64,000 nt of DNA. Origin: Owenia fusiformis (Eukaryota > Annelida > Polychaeta > Sabellida > Oweniidae). The stretch spans positions 26,138,740-26,202,739 of the forward strand of contig CAIIXF020000009.1 of the NCBI GenBank assembly GCA_903813345.2, given 5' to 3'. The notes beneath the pieces are model-generated. The model did not search any database. It was given only the letters and a program-made list of their open reading frames with translations, and was not told the DNA's origin. Below, piece after piece: positions 1 to 12,229 of the stretch. Positions within the stretch are counted from its first letter, which is position 1, and every line of letters begins with the position of its first letter. Made by a program: the position numbers and the translations under genes.

Positions 1-512
1 CAAATAAGTCCCGTCCCCCCCTCTACAGTTAAAACCAAGATATATGGTATCAAGTGTGATATATCATTGGATAGATTGTCCAAAGTTACGTTGATTGGCA
101 TATAGCTGAAACCTGTCAATCAATGTTACAAATTGCTACATTGTATCAATTGAGGTGACCATAGACCTAAAACATGGCAATTTTACATATTTTAGGCAGG
201 ATTTTTAGAATCGGGCATCAGAAGTCAAAGGAACCCAAAATGTCAACATTTTGTGTTTGGCTGTAAATTCAACCAATTTCTGGATAGGGTTATGTGTGTA
301 GAAAATAGAGGGGTGAGGATAGTGATAGTGATAGTGAAAACTCTTTAACTATAAAGGATACTATCAAAATATAGATAAATTTCATCCAAAATACTTGAGA
401 GTTGGTGAGTTAACGTAACTTTGGATGATCTTTCCAATGGTATATCACACTAGGTACCATCTATTAAGGTCTTGGCTGTAGAGGGGGGGGGGGGGGGACG
501 GGACTTATTTGA
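1..512. mobile_element. Non-autonomous element with ~80-bp imperfect terminal inverted repeats
   Basis: The first bases (CAAATAAGTCCCGTCC) return inverted at 497-512, and the similarity continues inward for about 80 bp on each side, including the word CCAAAGTTACGTT near 80 and its complement near 412. There is no coding capacity. A run of about 16 G at 482-497 sits inside the right repeat. The left target duplication cannot be judged because the element starts at the window edge. An element with related internal sequence ends near 41073. Family unassigned. Confidence 0.6.
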
Positions 513-535
513 CACACTGAATAAGTACTTTTAAA

Positions 536-1771
536 TTATAAATGATTAATTACCAATTTTACAGCATCTATCTTGCTTGCCAGAAGAAAATCCTGAGACT
601 GCCTCTTGCTGTGCTTTATAAATGTGACATCTTCACCAAATCGCTTACGCAAATATTTGGTGACAAGTTGCCCTTGAACAGGGCTACGTCGAAGGCGGTC
701 ACCGATCTCTTTGCAAATCTCTGATACAGAGAAGGCTTTTCCTGTATTCAAGTCTTGTTGAATTTCATTAATGACATCATTAAATACATCATACATATTT
801 GATTTATCATGAATAGAATTTGAATCAGTACTTTTCTGGTATTTATGGCTGTATTGTTTGTAACAATAGTTATGGTATAAGAGATCAGCTTCAATCACTC
901 CTTTCACATCAGTGAGGTGACAGGTGCTGGTATACACTTCATCCTGTAAGTGTTGGGTTTGTACAAGAAACTCGGTAGCTTTCTTCTCTTCAGAAATTCG
1001 GGATTTTTCATATGTTTTGTTTTTTGTGACCTGATTACAATACATGTATATACAAACATTCTGGTATTTAGGTACATCAACAGCTTCAACAGAGGGCCTT
1101 TGTGGTAGGGAACATTTCATTTGTTTGGGTTGTGCTGTTGACGAATGAGGTCTATTTCCAACCATTCCTTCAATGGTTTCTTCAGTATCAGTTTCAGTTT
1201 CTTCATTTTCTTCATTCCTTTGTGGAAGGGAACATTTCATTTGTTTGGGTTGTTCTGTTGAGGAATGAGGTGTGTTTCCAACCATTCCTTCAATGGTTTT
1301 TTCAGTATCAGTTTCAGTTTCTTCATTCCTTTGTGGAAGGGAACATTTCATTTGTTTGGGTTGTTCTGTTGAGGAATGAGGTGTGTTTCCAACCATTCCT
1401 TCAATGGTTTTTTCAGTTTCAGTTTCAGTTTCTTCATTCCTTTGTGGAAGGGAACATTTCATTTGTTTGGGTTGTGCTGTTGAGGAATGAGGTGTGTTTC
1501 CAACCATTCCTTCAATGGTTTCTTCAGTATGCCGTTTTTGGGTGTATACTCTGTAGCAAGCATTGTTCATGTGATATAGAATAGGTGCGTTTTCAAGTTT
1601 GGCTACTTTCATACGTTGATAAACTTCATCATCTTTCATTTTGCTTATTCTAAGCAAGGTTGCAACACCTCTTGCTTGTCCCACAGTTGGCTTGACAACA
1701 TTGCTGTTACTGTCTTTAAAATCATCTTGGCAGATAATACATTTTCCTGTTTCAAAGTTTATAGAAGCCAT
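536..1771 (-). CDS. Repeat-containing zinc-finger-like protein, unknown function
   Basis: Uninterrupted 411-residue ORF starting at an ATG whose first residues are MASINFETGKCIICQ. Two similar putative zinc-binding modules are visible: CIICQ (near residue 10) with a later H-x4-C-Y-x2-Y (near 70), and C-x4-C (near 240) with H-x2-C-Y-x2-Y (near 310). Between them lie four near-identical repeats of 35-40 residues beginning TIEGMVGN and containing KQMKCSLPQR followed by acidic Glu/Thr runs. The C-terminal third is basic and helical-looking. Proteins with paired C2HC-like modules of this kind are common repeat-associated ORFs in marine invertebrates, but I do not recognise a named family. The frame stops 24 bases short of the terminal-repeat element at 1-512. 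A possible splice donor (TTG|GTAATT) lies just before the stop, so the ORF may be the first exon of a longer gene beyond the window. Confidence 0.55.
   Translation of the reverse strand: MASINFETGKCIICQDDFKDSNSNVVKPTVGQARGVATLLRISKMKDDEVYQRMKVAKLENAPILYHMNNACYRVYTQKRHTEETIEGMVGNTPHSSTAQPKQMKCSLPQRNEETETETEKTIEGMVGNTPHSSTEQPKQMKCSLPQRNEETETDTEKTIEGMVGNTPHSSTEQPKQMKCSLPQRNEENEETETDTEETIEGMVGNRPHSSTAQPKQMKCSLPQRPSVEAVDVPKYQNVCIYMYCNQVTKNKTYEKSRISEEKKATEFLVQTQHLQDEVYTSTCHLTDVKGVIEADLLYHNYCYKQYSHKYQKSTDSNSIHDKSNMYDVFNDVINEIQQDLNTGKAFSVSEICKEIGDRLRRSPVQGQLVTKYLRKRFGEDVTFIKHSKRQSQDFLLASKIDAVKLVINHL
1142..1525 (-). repeat. In-frame tandem repeat inside the zinc-finger-like ORF
   Basis: Four copies of a unit of roughly 110-120 bp, each containing CAACCATTCCTTCAATGG on the plus strand and keeping the minus-strand reading frame. 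Copies differ by a few substitutions and by the length of the Glu/Thr-coding tail. The high identity suggests recent expansion or homogenisation. Confidence 0.75.
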
Positions 1772-3579
1772 TTAGGAAGTTAACTGGAGAAGAAATAGAT
1801 TGTTAGTGATTTTAAAATATTCAATCTCTAGGTCTCAAAAATACAGTCACAATTCAGGATCATGCATAGTTTATCATGTAACTGGGTTCATTTTAGTTAT
1901 TAACGTTAATTCGTTAATCCATATGCAAGGAAATTTGACTTTCAAAGAAAAGCTGGATGTGATCATATGTTTTATTTTCCTAGACACCAACTTACATTCT
2001 ATATTAGAAATAATTTGAATCATTCTAAGTGATCATAATTTTAATTCTTCTATTTTGTCGAAGATGAGCAATCTTTATATCTTAAATAAACCTTAAGCTT
2101 ACTTACTTTAATCACATTTTAATAATTTTGTTTCCACCAATTCAATACATGTTCATCTGTAGTCTCAAATATATACTAAATACAAAAACAGAGGTTAGTC
2201 AATAAGTCAATTATAGAGGATTACTGTTTTAAACAACCTTCATGCTAATAAGATGTAAATTACCCCAAAATTAGCTGCCATGGCTTTTAACAGGAGTTTC
2301 AGTTTTGAGTTTGATATTAACTTATGATGGTATAAATATAATATAAAATTAGATCTAACTCCATTTGGGTGGGATAGATTGAAGGATCATTTTTTATTTG
2401 AAAAGTGTAGATACATCTTTTGAGAAGCTCTAATTTTATACAAAATGTTTCTGGCAAAAATTACCTGTAAAATAAAATATAATTTATTCTAAAAGTGCAC
2501 ACTTATGGAAATGATATGATTAATAGATGTTATACTCTATTAATACAAAGAAACTCAGGAAAAGCTTTTCATACATTCATTAAGTACCGTGTATTTCCAG
2601 AAGTTGAGTCTTTGATATAATAAGGGGTGTATATCAAACACAGAATAATTAAATAATAATAATGGGCCAAAACCAAAATTCAGCCCTACAATTACTTCAT
2701 TCATATTCTCAAAAATCAAAATGTATTTGTTTGTACTTGTTACATCATATAAGGATTACCTTAGAAATAAAAAAAGCATATGTATTTGGTAATATGTAAA
2801 AACTGATATTTTGTCAAATTTCTTCCACTTTTACAAAAAAAATTTTTTCTAAAGTTCCCATGTCCCACATATATTAATTTGATACTGCATCATATGTCCC
2901 CTTTATGGTTCTAATTATTACACCAATAATAACAATTTTATCTACCATAACAGCCTCAGAATAATAAACTTTATAAGGTAGACCCTTGATTATAGGTGGC
3001 GCTTCTGTATATTTGAGGCAAAATGACCCATCAAATGACCTTCCAGGATCACCTAAAAATTCAAATGCATAGTTTAGGAAGTAGTCTCTAAGGAAAAAGC
3101 AAAAAGTAAATATGAAATTAGGTTTGGCTGAAAAAGAAATTAATTAAGATTATCACCCTGCAACTTTAAAATCACTAGATGGCGCCACTATAACCTGCCA
3201 TAAAAATTGATTTTACCCAAACCTGGAAAAATAACTTATGGATTCCTACACTTCAGGGTATCTACTAAAAGAAAATCAAAAGTTATTTCATTCTAAATCC
3301 GAGTAAGCTCAGAGAGGCTAGGGACAGGACTATATACTAATCTCAGTAAGCTCAAAAATAGCTTTATAATCATTATTTTGAGGAACAATAGACATTCGTC
3401 TGTGTCGATTAGACATCATAGAGCAAAACAATCTAAGCTTTTCATTCTGTATGAAGATATAGAATGGCTGGATAGAAAAACCTAATTCTAGTCATGGTTA
3501 GCCATTTTTTCTTGTCATTCCTTGGCATGGCCATTACCCTGAGCATAGAGGTTAGTTTTAAAGTTCCTCTGAATGGTAA
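1772..3579. other. AT-rich sequence without recognisable gene
   Basis: No ORF with recognisable protein similarity, no RNA gene and no clear terminal repeats were found. The stretch is AT-rich with frequent in-frame stops on both strands. Confidence 0.5.
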
Positions 3580-3725
3580 AGAGAATTTTACAACCATGCT
3601 GACATTTTCTCAACCGATCAGCGAACACAAAGAAACATGTTTGAATAATATTTAACATTGATTGGTCAGTACTGGGTAAACAATGACTTCAGAGGAAATT
3701 ACCAGATCCAAAAAATCATCCTTCT
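3580..3725 (+). repeat. Dispersed repeat, copy 1 of 3
   Basis: Contains ACCATGCTGACATTTTCTCA and, about 100 bp later, AAACAATGACTTCAGAGGAA. The same two words occur at 42600-42700 in the same orientation, and part of the family recurs inverted at 12230-12310. No termini were defined. From 3726 to 4655 nothing else was recognised. Confidence 0.5.
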
Positions 3726-4655
3726 TTCGACGACGATAAGCTCTGGATAGCTCGGCAAGTTCAGAGATTTCACTTAACGTAAAAGATTATAGACAAAGTT
3801 AGGTTAAATAAAGGCTTAGGTTTGCATGGCATTTAGCAATAGAAAACTTTGTAATTGCAGGTTTCTGAAGAGAGAGCATCAGGTAAACTAATCAATGAAT
3901 TCTATTTCACACATTTAATGACCAAGGAAATTCGTGAGGTGATAAATGCTACATTATTGTAAATGTTGCTTTCATGCTTTTAGTCATAACTCTAAACTAC
4001 CCTTAGGCCAATCAAGCTATAACGTTATAGCTATTCTCTTCATAAGATCGATAATTTTATAAGTTGTTTTATGTCCAAGATGCTTGTCTCTACGACTAGC
4101 ACTCGGGCCATATATCAATCAAATAAGCCATACAGCAGTTTTTGAAGCAAATTGAATATAAAAAAGTCTTTGGGATGTGATAGGTTGTGATTAGCTCCGA
4201 AAATTCAAAGGTGTATCACTATTTAAGAGTATATGTATAATTCAGACTATAACTATTTTAAAGGGTAACACTTAGAAGCAAAATAATAATCACTTAACAA
4301 TGTGGACGTGGGAGATCTTAAGAGAAGAAATTAGTTTGTTTCAATTCCAGATTAAATTTCGCCAACATTTAATAATGTATATTCTTGTGTTGAGTAATCA
4401 TCATAAAGAAAGGTAATGAGGGAGATAACGATCAATTAATCGTCTTATATTTCCCATATCACTGATAACTGTAAGGGATATGTTTAAGGAAATATATTTA
4501 AAAGCTTCCCTTGCTTAAAAAAATACCTGTCACGTGGTGCGAAAAATGAGAAGTGATATTTACAACTAACAAACCAATGTGTTCTTTACGATCTACCATG
4601 GCATTAAGCCATCTGATTCTCATCACATCTTTCTGTCAAATTTGCAATATGCAAC

Positions 4656-4824
4656 CTAAAAAGGAACTGATGGGCTTTGATCTTTTAACATGGTCATCAG
4701 TAGGCTTTTAGACTTTGTGTAGAGCACTACATCCAGTTCCTGCAACATTGTATCAACGGCTTCACCTTTGTACTGCTCTTCCTCCAGCTCTTGCAAAGAT
4801 GATACACTTAAGGATCTATTGACA
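4656..4824 (-). CDS. Possible terminal exon of an unidentified minus-strand gene
   Basis: On the minus strand an open frame runs from an AG at about 4825 (CAATAG) to a TAG at 4656-4658. It reads as a charged, coiled-coil-like stretch containing SSLQELEEEQYKGEAV and LQELDVVLYTKSKS. Composition and codon use look more protein-like than the surrounding AT-rich sequence. No upstream partner exon was found, so this may be chance or a relic. No family recognised. Confidence 0.25.
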
Positions 4825-4966
4825 AGTCATAATGACTGCCACAGTCTGAATTCATTTGCATAAGTTAGATACACTAAATATTAGATAGTAATTCCTTAAA
4901 TTGACAAAGATTTGATGAAAATATGTCAAGATTTCCATTTTTACCACCCTGTACATGATTTTTATA

Positions 4967-5100
4967 CCAGCACCACAAGTGGTGATATTGTGGATGGTGG
5001 TTGATGTTCGGCAGTGGGCATTTGGTGCTTGGTGTCTGTAACTAACAAATGGTATCTGTAACAAATGGCAGGTAGTGGCATTTTGCATGTTAATGCCTGT
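4967..5100 (+). repeat. Dispersed 'GTAACAAATGGCAG' repeat, copy 1
   Basis: Begins near CACCACAAGTGGTGATAT and ends with TGTAACAAATGGCAGGTAGT and CATTTTGCATGTTAATGCC. Other plus-strand copies lie at 11503, 17860, 18474, 18672, 27209, 55518 and 63328, with a 3' fragment at 32667. The rest of 4825-5801 is AT-rich with no gene recognised. Confidence 0.7.
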
Positions 5101-5801
5101 TTCATTATACCGTGTGTAAAATGATTTACCATGACCAAATTTCAATATAAATGTTTCTATGACATCCTAATTTTTTTCCAAATGAGACCTGACAATCTAA
5201 TATAAAAATGTAAAATATTGATAATCTCAAATGGTGATCTATTATTTAAGATACAGAAGTATTTTTAAAATTCACCGATAAGATCAACATTTACAAGTAA
5301 CTGATATAAAATGTCAATAAAAAGTATAATAAAATATATTAACAGTAATGAAATTTCAATGTACATACAAGTATTAAAGGGAAAGGACCAAAAATTGTCA
5401 CAGAACCCAGCAAGAAAAAAACAAAACCTTAGTGTACACCAGATTAGGAAAACAAATCCCAACTATCCCCAACAATAATCCAATTTGAAAAGAAACAATG
5501 TCTAATACCGTTTAATAATAATATCATGAATAACAATACATCCCTAAAAGATAGGGAAAATAAAAAAGTAATAAGAAACACAAAAAATAATTCTGGTCCA
5601 ATCTGAGATATTCCCAAATCTTGAGGCAGATGACTATAGGGACTTGTCACAGGATTCAAGCAATTATTTTCCTTGTCACTATGCCATCATTTCCAAGTGA
5701 GTATGATTGATTTCAAAGAACACACGAGACGTCTGTGATTTAGATTGGCTCCTTTTCATTGAAAACTGATTCAGAACAGTTTGGTAGATACATGTTCATA
5801 C

Positions 5802-6005
5802 CAGGCCCGTAGCCAGGATTTGCCAAGGGGGGATTCAGTTTTCAAATATTTCCAGGGGGGTTCACATTTGACAATTTTGGCTCAAATATGGCTAAAATCA
5901 CTTGAAAAGTGCTCAAAATGGTGAAAAACTGCATGATTTTGAAAGAATTTTTGGCTATGTTACACATATTAGATGGGATGCGAACCCCCCCTGGCTACGG
6001 GCCTG
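5802..6005. mobile_element. Short MITE with CAGGCCCGTAGCCAGG termini
   Basis: Inverted termini CAGGCCCGTAGCCAGG (5802) and CCTGGCTACGGGCCTG (ending 6005), about 204 bp in all. The 6-bp direct repeat TCATAC occurs immediately outside both ends (5796-5801 and 6006-6011). G-rich and C-rich tracts lie just inside. A truncated relative sits at 8138-8275. No coding capacity. From 6012 to 6740 nothing was recognised apart from a short duplication of TTACACATATTAGATGGGAT. Confidence 0.75.
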
Positions 6006-6809
6006 TCATACTATTACACACTGAAGGTCGCTCATGGTGTTTGGCCTTCAGAGAATGTAAGATGCAAATTTAGTCATTGAGTGAATCATCCAGGTGTCTA
6101 CCTTTCTTGTAAGCTTGAAGGAACTCGATTATTCAGAGTCATGACACAAAATTTTTTTCCTCTAAAAAGCTATATTTAAGATTGTTAAGATCATATTAAC
6201 ATCAAGCTGTATCATTTGCAAGAGGGTGAATAGATAGATGTCAGCACTTGTTTTTATATGTTTCGGTTGGGCCAGGCTGCCATAGGCTTCAATGATAAAA
6301 ACTGGGTGTTTCTAGATTGTTTGTGGAGCTTAAATGCAATTAAAGGTAAAATTTGAGACTTATTATGACCCTCATTTTCAATGATTTGTATCTGTAAGTG
6401 TTGGATTGGGTCTAGAACCTTAGGATGGGAATATCTCAATTCCAGCAAACAATATTGAAATTGGCATTCTCTCAATTCTATCAACATTGAATGTAGTTTC
6501 ATTCACTTCTGGATTATGACCCTCAAGGGTGCTACAGGTTGTTACACATATTAGATGGGATGGCTGATGAATACTTTTGCTAGTTAGCTGGACCTTTTAT
6601 GTTGAGACTTGCATACTGATTGCATACATCTCCAAAAGTTTTCTCCATTGGGCAATATAATCATTCTTGTGGTAGTCATCAAATTCTCTTGAAAACTGCC
6701 AATAAGGTTTGACTTGATGTTTTTATAAACTTAGTGTTATTTCATAAAACCTGTGTAAGTGGAACACTTTTGGTACCTTTAAAAAGTGTTCCACTTGGGA
6801 GGTATTATA

Positions 6810-7977
6810 CAGGGTGGGCCAAAAAAACGCCACTTTTTTTTCAAAATGCTATAACCTTTTTAATTTTTGATACAAAATCATTATTTACATACCAAATGAA
6901 ACTTGAGGTTGTTATCTCGCTATTGATCATGAATTATATACTTTTACTTGAATAAAATATGTCACCAGCATCTCACTTAAACATGTGGTGTGCCATGAGA
7001 AATAAGCATAATTTGCATAATGTTCCTAAACTGATACGCCCTGATGACCGCAAGCTAATAGCCCTAATTCAAACCCAAGTGAGTATAGGGTATGGGGAGG
7101 TCTCCAGGAGATGGAATGAAGGTACCCAGTCTAAAAAATTGCTTAACAAGCTGGCAATTACACTGCTACTCACCTAGTTACACAGACGTATCGTCAGTGT
7201 ATCATGGCTGAACTACTTCCGGGATTTGAATTTGGTAAGATATTTTTATTTCTCGATTTACATCTACTTATAAGTCACGATGTGGATTACAATTTTGCTC
7301 GAAGTTATGGGAGATAGTCTAGTTTGAGAATGTGTCGATGGTTTTAGGTTTGGTATGTTAACGAAGACGCATTTCACATATTTAGTCCCTCGCTTTTGTT
7401 ACACTGACGATCGGCATTAATATTGCCAATATTACACTGATTTTGGTCGTTCGTCAGTGTAATAAAAGCGAGGGACTAAATACGTGAATTGTGTCTTCGT
7501 TAACATATAAAACCTAAAACCATCAACACATTCTCAAACTAGACTATCTTCCTTAACTTCGAGCCAAATTATTATCCACAACGTGGCTCATAAGTAGGTG
7601 TAAATCGGGAAATAAAAAAATCTTACCGAAACCTAGTCCCGGAAGTAGTTCCGCCATGATACACTGACGATACGTCTGTGTAACTAGGTGGGTAGCAGTG
7701 AATTAGGACAAGTTGAAAAAAATCTAGCTAACATTTCATTGATACTGCTATATCAGCAAGGCGACTAAAACTAAAATCTATCATCAAATGGCATGGCGGA
7801 CCAATTGAACTCCTCTTTTAGATCAAATATAATCCCAGTTGAAGGACTTGTTACATTATATTATTACTAAGAACCCTTGGCACTTAATATAACTGCAAAA
7901 TTTGGGGTATGTAGGTTGGAAAATAAAAAAGTTATAGTGTCTTGAAAAAAGAGTGGCGTTTTTTTTGGCCCACCCTG
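6810..7977. mobile_element. Tc1/mariner-like non-autonomous element, TA target duplication
   Basis: Termini CAGGGTGGGCCAAAAAAACG (6810) and its inverse ending ...GGCCCACCCTG (7977) are flanked by TA on both sides (6808-6809, 7978-7979). These are the hallmarks of the Tc1/mariner superfamily. About 45 bp of terminal inverted repeat is visible. No transposase frame survives. Short ORFs at 6734 and 6959 have no recognisable similarity. The middle is occupied by the foldback element at 7161-7700. Confidence 0.8.
7161..7700. mobile_element. Foldback element with ~250-bp arms, 5-bp target duplication
   Basis: Almost the whole 540 bp folds on itself around ~7425. The ends are CACTGCTACTCACCTAGTTA and its inverse ending ...GGTAGCAGTG. 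AATTA flanks both ends (7156-7160, 7701-7705). It is nested inside the mariner-like element. Like the pair at 14883 and 38819 it starts with CACTG and has a 5-bp duplication, but the arm sequence differs. Confidence 0.75.
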
Positions 7978-8137
7978 TATTTACAGATGTTCATTTAACA
8001 ATAAGTCAATAGGTTGCAGGACTGTGAAAAGTGTTCCACTTACAGAGATATTCTACTTTACAGGTTTTACCATAGGTGTTTTGGTATAATGGTTGTTTTT
8101 GTTGATATTTGTTTTGATTTGAAATCGCCAGGATTTT

Positions 8138-8275
8138 CATACATTTCTAGGGGGGGTTCACATATAGCTAAAATGACTTGAGAAGTGCTCAAAATGGTGA
8201 AAAACTGCATGATTTTGAAAGAATTTTTGGCGGGGGGGGGGTTTGCAGGGTTCCCCCCTGGCTACCGGTCTATGC
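8138..8275. mobile_element. Truncated relative of the 5802-6005 MITE
   Basis: Shares CTCAAAATGGTGAAAAACTG and the following segment with 5802-6005 and ends in CCCTGGCTACCGG, but the left terminus is lost. A poly-G run occurs near 8231. From 8276 to about 10760 I see only AT-rich sequence and no gene. Confidence 0.6.
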
Positions 8276-10769
8276 TGTATTGGTATTGTCTTGTGCTGTT
8301 TGGTGTCAAATAAATATGTTCTCCCCTTATCTTTAAGATAAAGACAGAGCTGACTGATAAGGTGGCTTTTGGTGGCTATTTTGAATTTTTCAGTAAAAAG
8401 GTGTGATATTTGTGACTGCGTATCTTGTGTTGGTTTTGTATGTATTTTGTATTGTATGTATTTTCATCATGCATATGTTTTTCACTAGTATATGTGGTTC
8501 TTTTATCAAAAATGTGGTCTCAATCACTGTACTTCTTGTACATCAGCATTGTTAGAGACTGAATTTTTATCAGTTCCTTCTAGAAGGATTATAAATTTGA
8601 AAACAGAAAACAGGGTTATATATGAGAATAGCTTTTGAAAAACAACCTAAGATGATTGGATCTACTGTGAGAGACTACTTTATGATGGAGGTCATTATCA
8701 TACTGTTACAGTAGCCTAACACGCCCCAATCTAATCAATTAAAGCAATAAACTGAATTGAATTCAATGAAGTAAAAAGCAAATTACCCTTCTTGGAAATT
8801 TACTAAATGCTGTTTTTAAGGGATGCTTGGAAAATGTACGTACATGTAATTTGAATCAGTCAGAATAGTTTTTTGCAAACACAATCAAAGGACCATATGC
8901 ACTCTCCATGCTACACCTAAGAATGATTCATTTTGACCATAGGGGTATTTGCAAAAAAAGCACCTCTTCCTTTCTCATGATTTGATTTTTAAAGTGAGGG
9001 GATGAATTGTTTGAAGCAATCAAAATGCTTATAAAGTTCCTGTCAGTTTCCTGTAATATGTGAAAAATATATTTGAGATATCTGATAAGACATGGAAGTA
9101 ATTGAGGGTAATTGGAAAAGATGCACAAAATGTCAATATTTATTGAAATTGACAATTTTTGAATCTATTGCAAGATACCTGGAAATTGAATGATTTATGA
9201 AATTAAATGAGAACTTCCTTGGAAAATATTCTTGGAAAATTGCCAATGATAGGAAATGCTGTGACACAAAAAATGTAAAATTATATGCTAATAATTTCCC
9301 AGTCCTTAAAGCTTGCTCTTTTATAAACACCTTCAGATGCATTTGTAGGGCTTGATCGAAGTAGAAAATATTTTTTATAACAAAAATTCTATTATATTAT
9401 CAAATCTATAGTACATTTTATGGATTTATTTGTGTGGTCAGCCTATTTGAACCAATATAAAACAATAACCCTCCATTCATCTTCGAGGGTTATTGAATTC
9501 CCGGGGTAATATATGACTACAATAATGCTTGGCACTGTTCTTTATAATATGGCGTCTCATGGGTAGTCAATTTCCGGCCATTTGTGTCCCTTACACTAAA
9601 TGTTATTACTGTTATTAAACATGAGAAAATTGGTAACTTTATTCATGAAGAACATTGCTATAGATAAGTATGTACTTTAAATTGTTTCATTAAAGTTATG
9701 CAGTCAGTGGTGAGGAATGGGGCAGGGTTACTGGATACATGGGTTTGACCCACTCTGCTTTGAGGAAGGCAGGTGTATTGCATATATATTGTATATTTAC
9801 AAAAAATCAATAGCATTACAGAATGAAATGATCCCAGATGAAGCCTGCTCTCCCAAAACAAAATAAATCATTCTCACTTTATACCTTGCTATACTGTGAT
9901 AACAATGAAACACCTTATGGATATATCACCCAGAGTTCGCAGTGTTCGGTGTTAATATTACCCCTTTCGTATACAGCTTTGACAATACAGCCCTGGATAT
10001 TTCCCCAATGATTTTAAATAGGTGCCTAAAGTACAGTCTATTAAGGCTTTCTTATATGAGAGCACCATTACTTCTCACATGTTCATTAGTGATATAACTA
10101 AGCTAATTTTGTTGTACTTTTCATGCATTTATACCTGAATAATTGTTCCAGTAATTACATCCATACTATTTATTAAAGGAAAGCCTGGAGAAAGCCCAGC
10201 CCAAATACTTTTATGCTAATACAGCTTAGACTCAATACTTGCTCATGTTTGGACTCATATTGTATTGTATTATATTGTATTATATTGTTTGTATTGTATC
10301 CAGGGGTGTCATTTGCAGCTGGCAACAGGCGATTTTCACGGGTTGTTTTTACAAAATCACCTGTTGTATTTAGGGACCTTTCAACTTTTGTATGTTAAAT
10401 TTTATATGATTTCCATTAGTTTTGCCTGTTGTTTTCATTTATTTATCCTGCTGTGAGAAATTCTAGTGAAACCCCTGGTACATGTATTGTATTTTGTTTT
10501 CCACCAATGAAGGTGAGCAATACCTTTTGGGTATTCCGTATCTGTACATAATTAGTCTTTGAAGACAGACTCGGGAACCCATCATTGAAGGAGCCCAGTA
10601 TTCTTTTATGTGAATTCATAAACAAGTGCCCACCACATCCTTTTGTACTAGTTATGGACCACTCAGTCAAACACTCTGAAGTACTTTACTCAAACAAGAA
10701 AATTAAGTCATGCATGAACTGAAGATTGAATCCAGGACATATTGCCTTATTGGTTCCCACTCTACTGTT

Positions 10770-11445
10770 GAGCTACAAGACAACATCTTTGATCCTTTTT
10801 TGGATCTGGTCTTAGGACATCTCTCTTGACAGTCTTTGAACATCTTAAGACAAGATCACAATTTGTTATATCAGATCCACATGATATCATCTTTGAGGTA
10901 ATTCTTCTCAGACTCCTTGTGACATCATCTTTGATTCCTTCGTTATCAAATTCCATGTGACATCATCTTTGATCCCAATTCCTCCTGACATCATCGTTGA
11001 TCCCAATTTCTCCTGGCATCATCTTTGGTCCCAAATCCCTCCTGACATCATCTTTGGTCCCAAATCCCTCCTGACATCATCTTTTATCCCAAATCCCTCC
11101 TGACATCATCTTTTATCCCAACCCCTCTTGATATCATATTTGATCCCAATCCCTCCTGACACCATCTTTGATCCCAATCCCTCCTGACATCATCTTTGAT
11201 CCCAATCCCTCCTGATATCATCTTTGATCCCAATCTCTCCTGACATCATCTTTGGTCCCAATCCCTCCTGACATCATATTTGATTCCAACACCTACTGAC
11301 ATCATCTTTGATCCAGATCCCTCCTGACATCATCTACGATCCCAATTTCTCCTGACATCATCTTTGATCCCAATTCCTCCTAACATTACCCTTGCTCCCC
11401 TCATTACCAATTCCTTCATAACATCATCTATCATCCCAATACAAT
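10770..11445 (+). repeat. 28-bp minisatellite
   Basis: Degenerate tandem repeats of a ~28-bp unit with the core GACATCATCTTTGATCCCAA. About 16 recognisable copies lie between 10955 and 11400, with more diverged copies upstream. No protein frame is conserved across copies. Confidence 0.85.
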
Positions 11446-11502
11446 CAGATCATTGTGGCATTGACAATATCTTTGATCTCCTCATTATCAAGTTATTAAA
11501 TA

Positions 11503-11625
11503 AGTCATGTTGTTGTACTTTTTGTTGAAGGTGTTTGGCAATTAGTGATTGGTGTTTGATGTTCAGTTGTTGATGTATTTGGTGTCTGTAACAAATGGCA
11601 GGTGATGACATTTTGCATGTTACCT
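11503..11625 (+). repeat. Dispersed 'GTAACAAATGGCAG' repeat, copy 2
   Basis: Contains TGGTGTCTGTAACAAATGGC and GACATTTTGCATGTTA with a diverged 5' part. Same orientation as the other copies. Nothing recognised from 11626 to 12229. Confidence 0.65.
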
Positions 11626-12229
11626 AAGCTCAAATATTTGGAGTATGGAGTTTGATTTAGGTGGTTAGTATCTGTAACAAGCTGTTACACATTTGTAACC
11701 ATTTATAGCTGGAACAATCTTGTCATCTTAATAATGCCTTGTGTTATTCCTGACTTTGGAAGAAAATGGGAATATGAGAAATGTTTGTACATAACCACAA
11801 TGTAGGATTATGTGCCAATTAAAGGTACCCTTCGCAGTTCAACATTAATGACGTTCATAATGATTTGGTAATGTGAGATGTAACCCCACCTACAAAGTGA
11901 CATGCAGGGTAATTACCACCTCATACCTGCTTATTTTTACAAAGAGGATTTTCTAATTAGGGGGTCATTTACACAGAGACTTCATGAAATTAAGTAACTC
12001 TGAATCATTTGATGTAACCATAGATATAATGATGTCATAGTCAGAGAATGGAATTGGGATTCTTTAACTTTTTAATATTTCTGTTGGTCACCAGTTCCTA
12101 CCTTGTATATAATAGATTACTTATCCTTCTCTACTTTCAATCTTTTTCTACCTTAAGTATAACATGTAGAAATAAAAGGAATTTTGTACATTTTCACATA
12201 TACTGAGTTGTTTAAGGGGAATCTCAGTA

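Larger units (their letters stand above)
6747..8069. mobile_element. Outer inverted-repeat element split by a mariner-like insertion
   Basis: AAAACCTGTGTAAGTGGAAC at 6747 is echoed inverted by GTGTTCCACTTACAGAGATA followed by TACAGGTTTTAC near 8034-8069. A further GTGTTCCACTT copy lies at 6786. The parsimonious reading is a small inverted-repeat element that received the TA-flanked element at 6810-7977. Termini and target duplication were not resolved. Confidence 0.4.

Noticed and set aside
482-497. Long poly-G run as a G-quadruplex signal
   Set aside because: A single homopolymer inside a transposon end, likely length-variable or a sequencing artefact.
1102-1584. 160-residue plus-strand ORF with repeats
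   Set aside because: It is the antisense shadow of the repeated part of the minus-strand zinc-finger-like ORF and has no recognisable domain.
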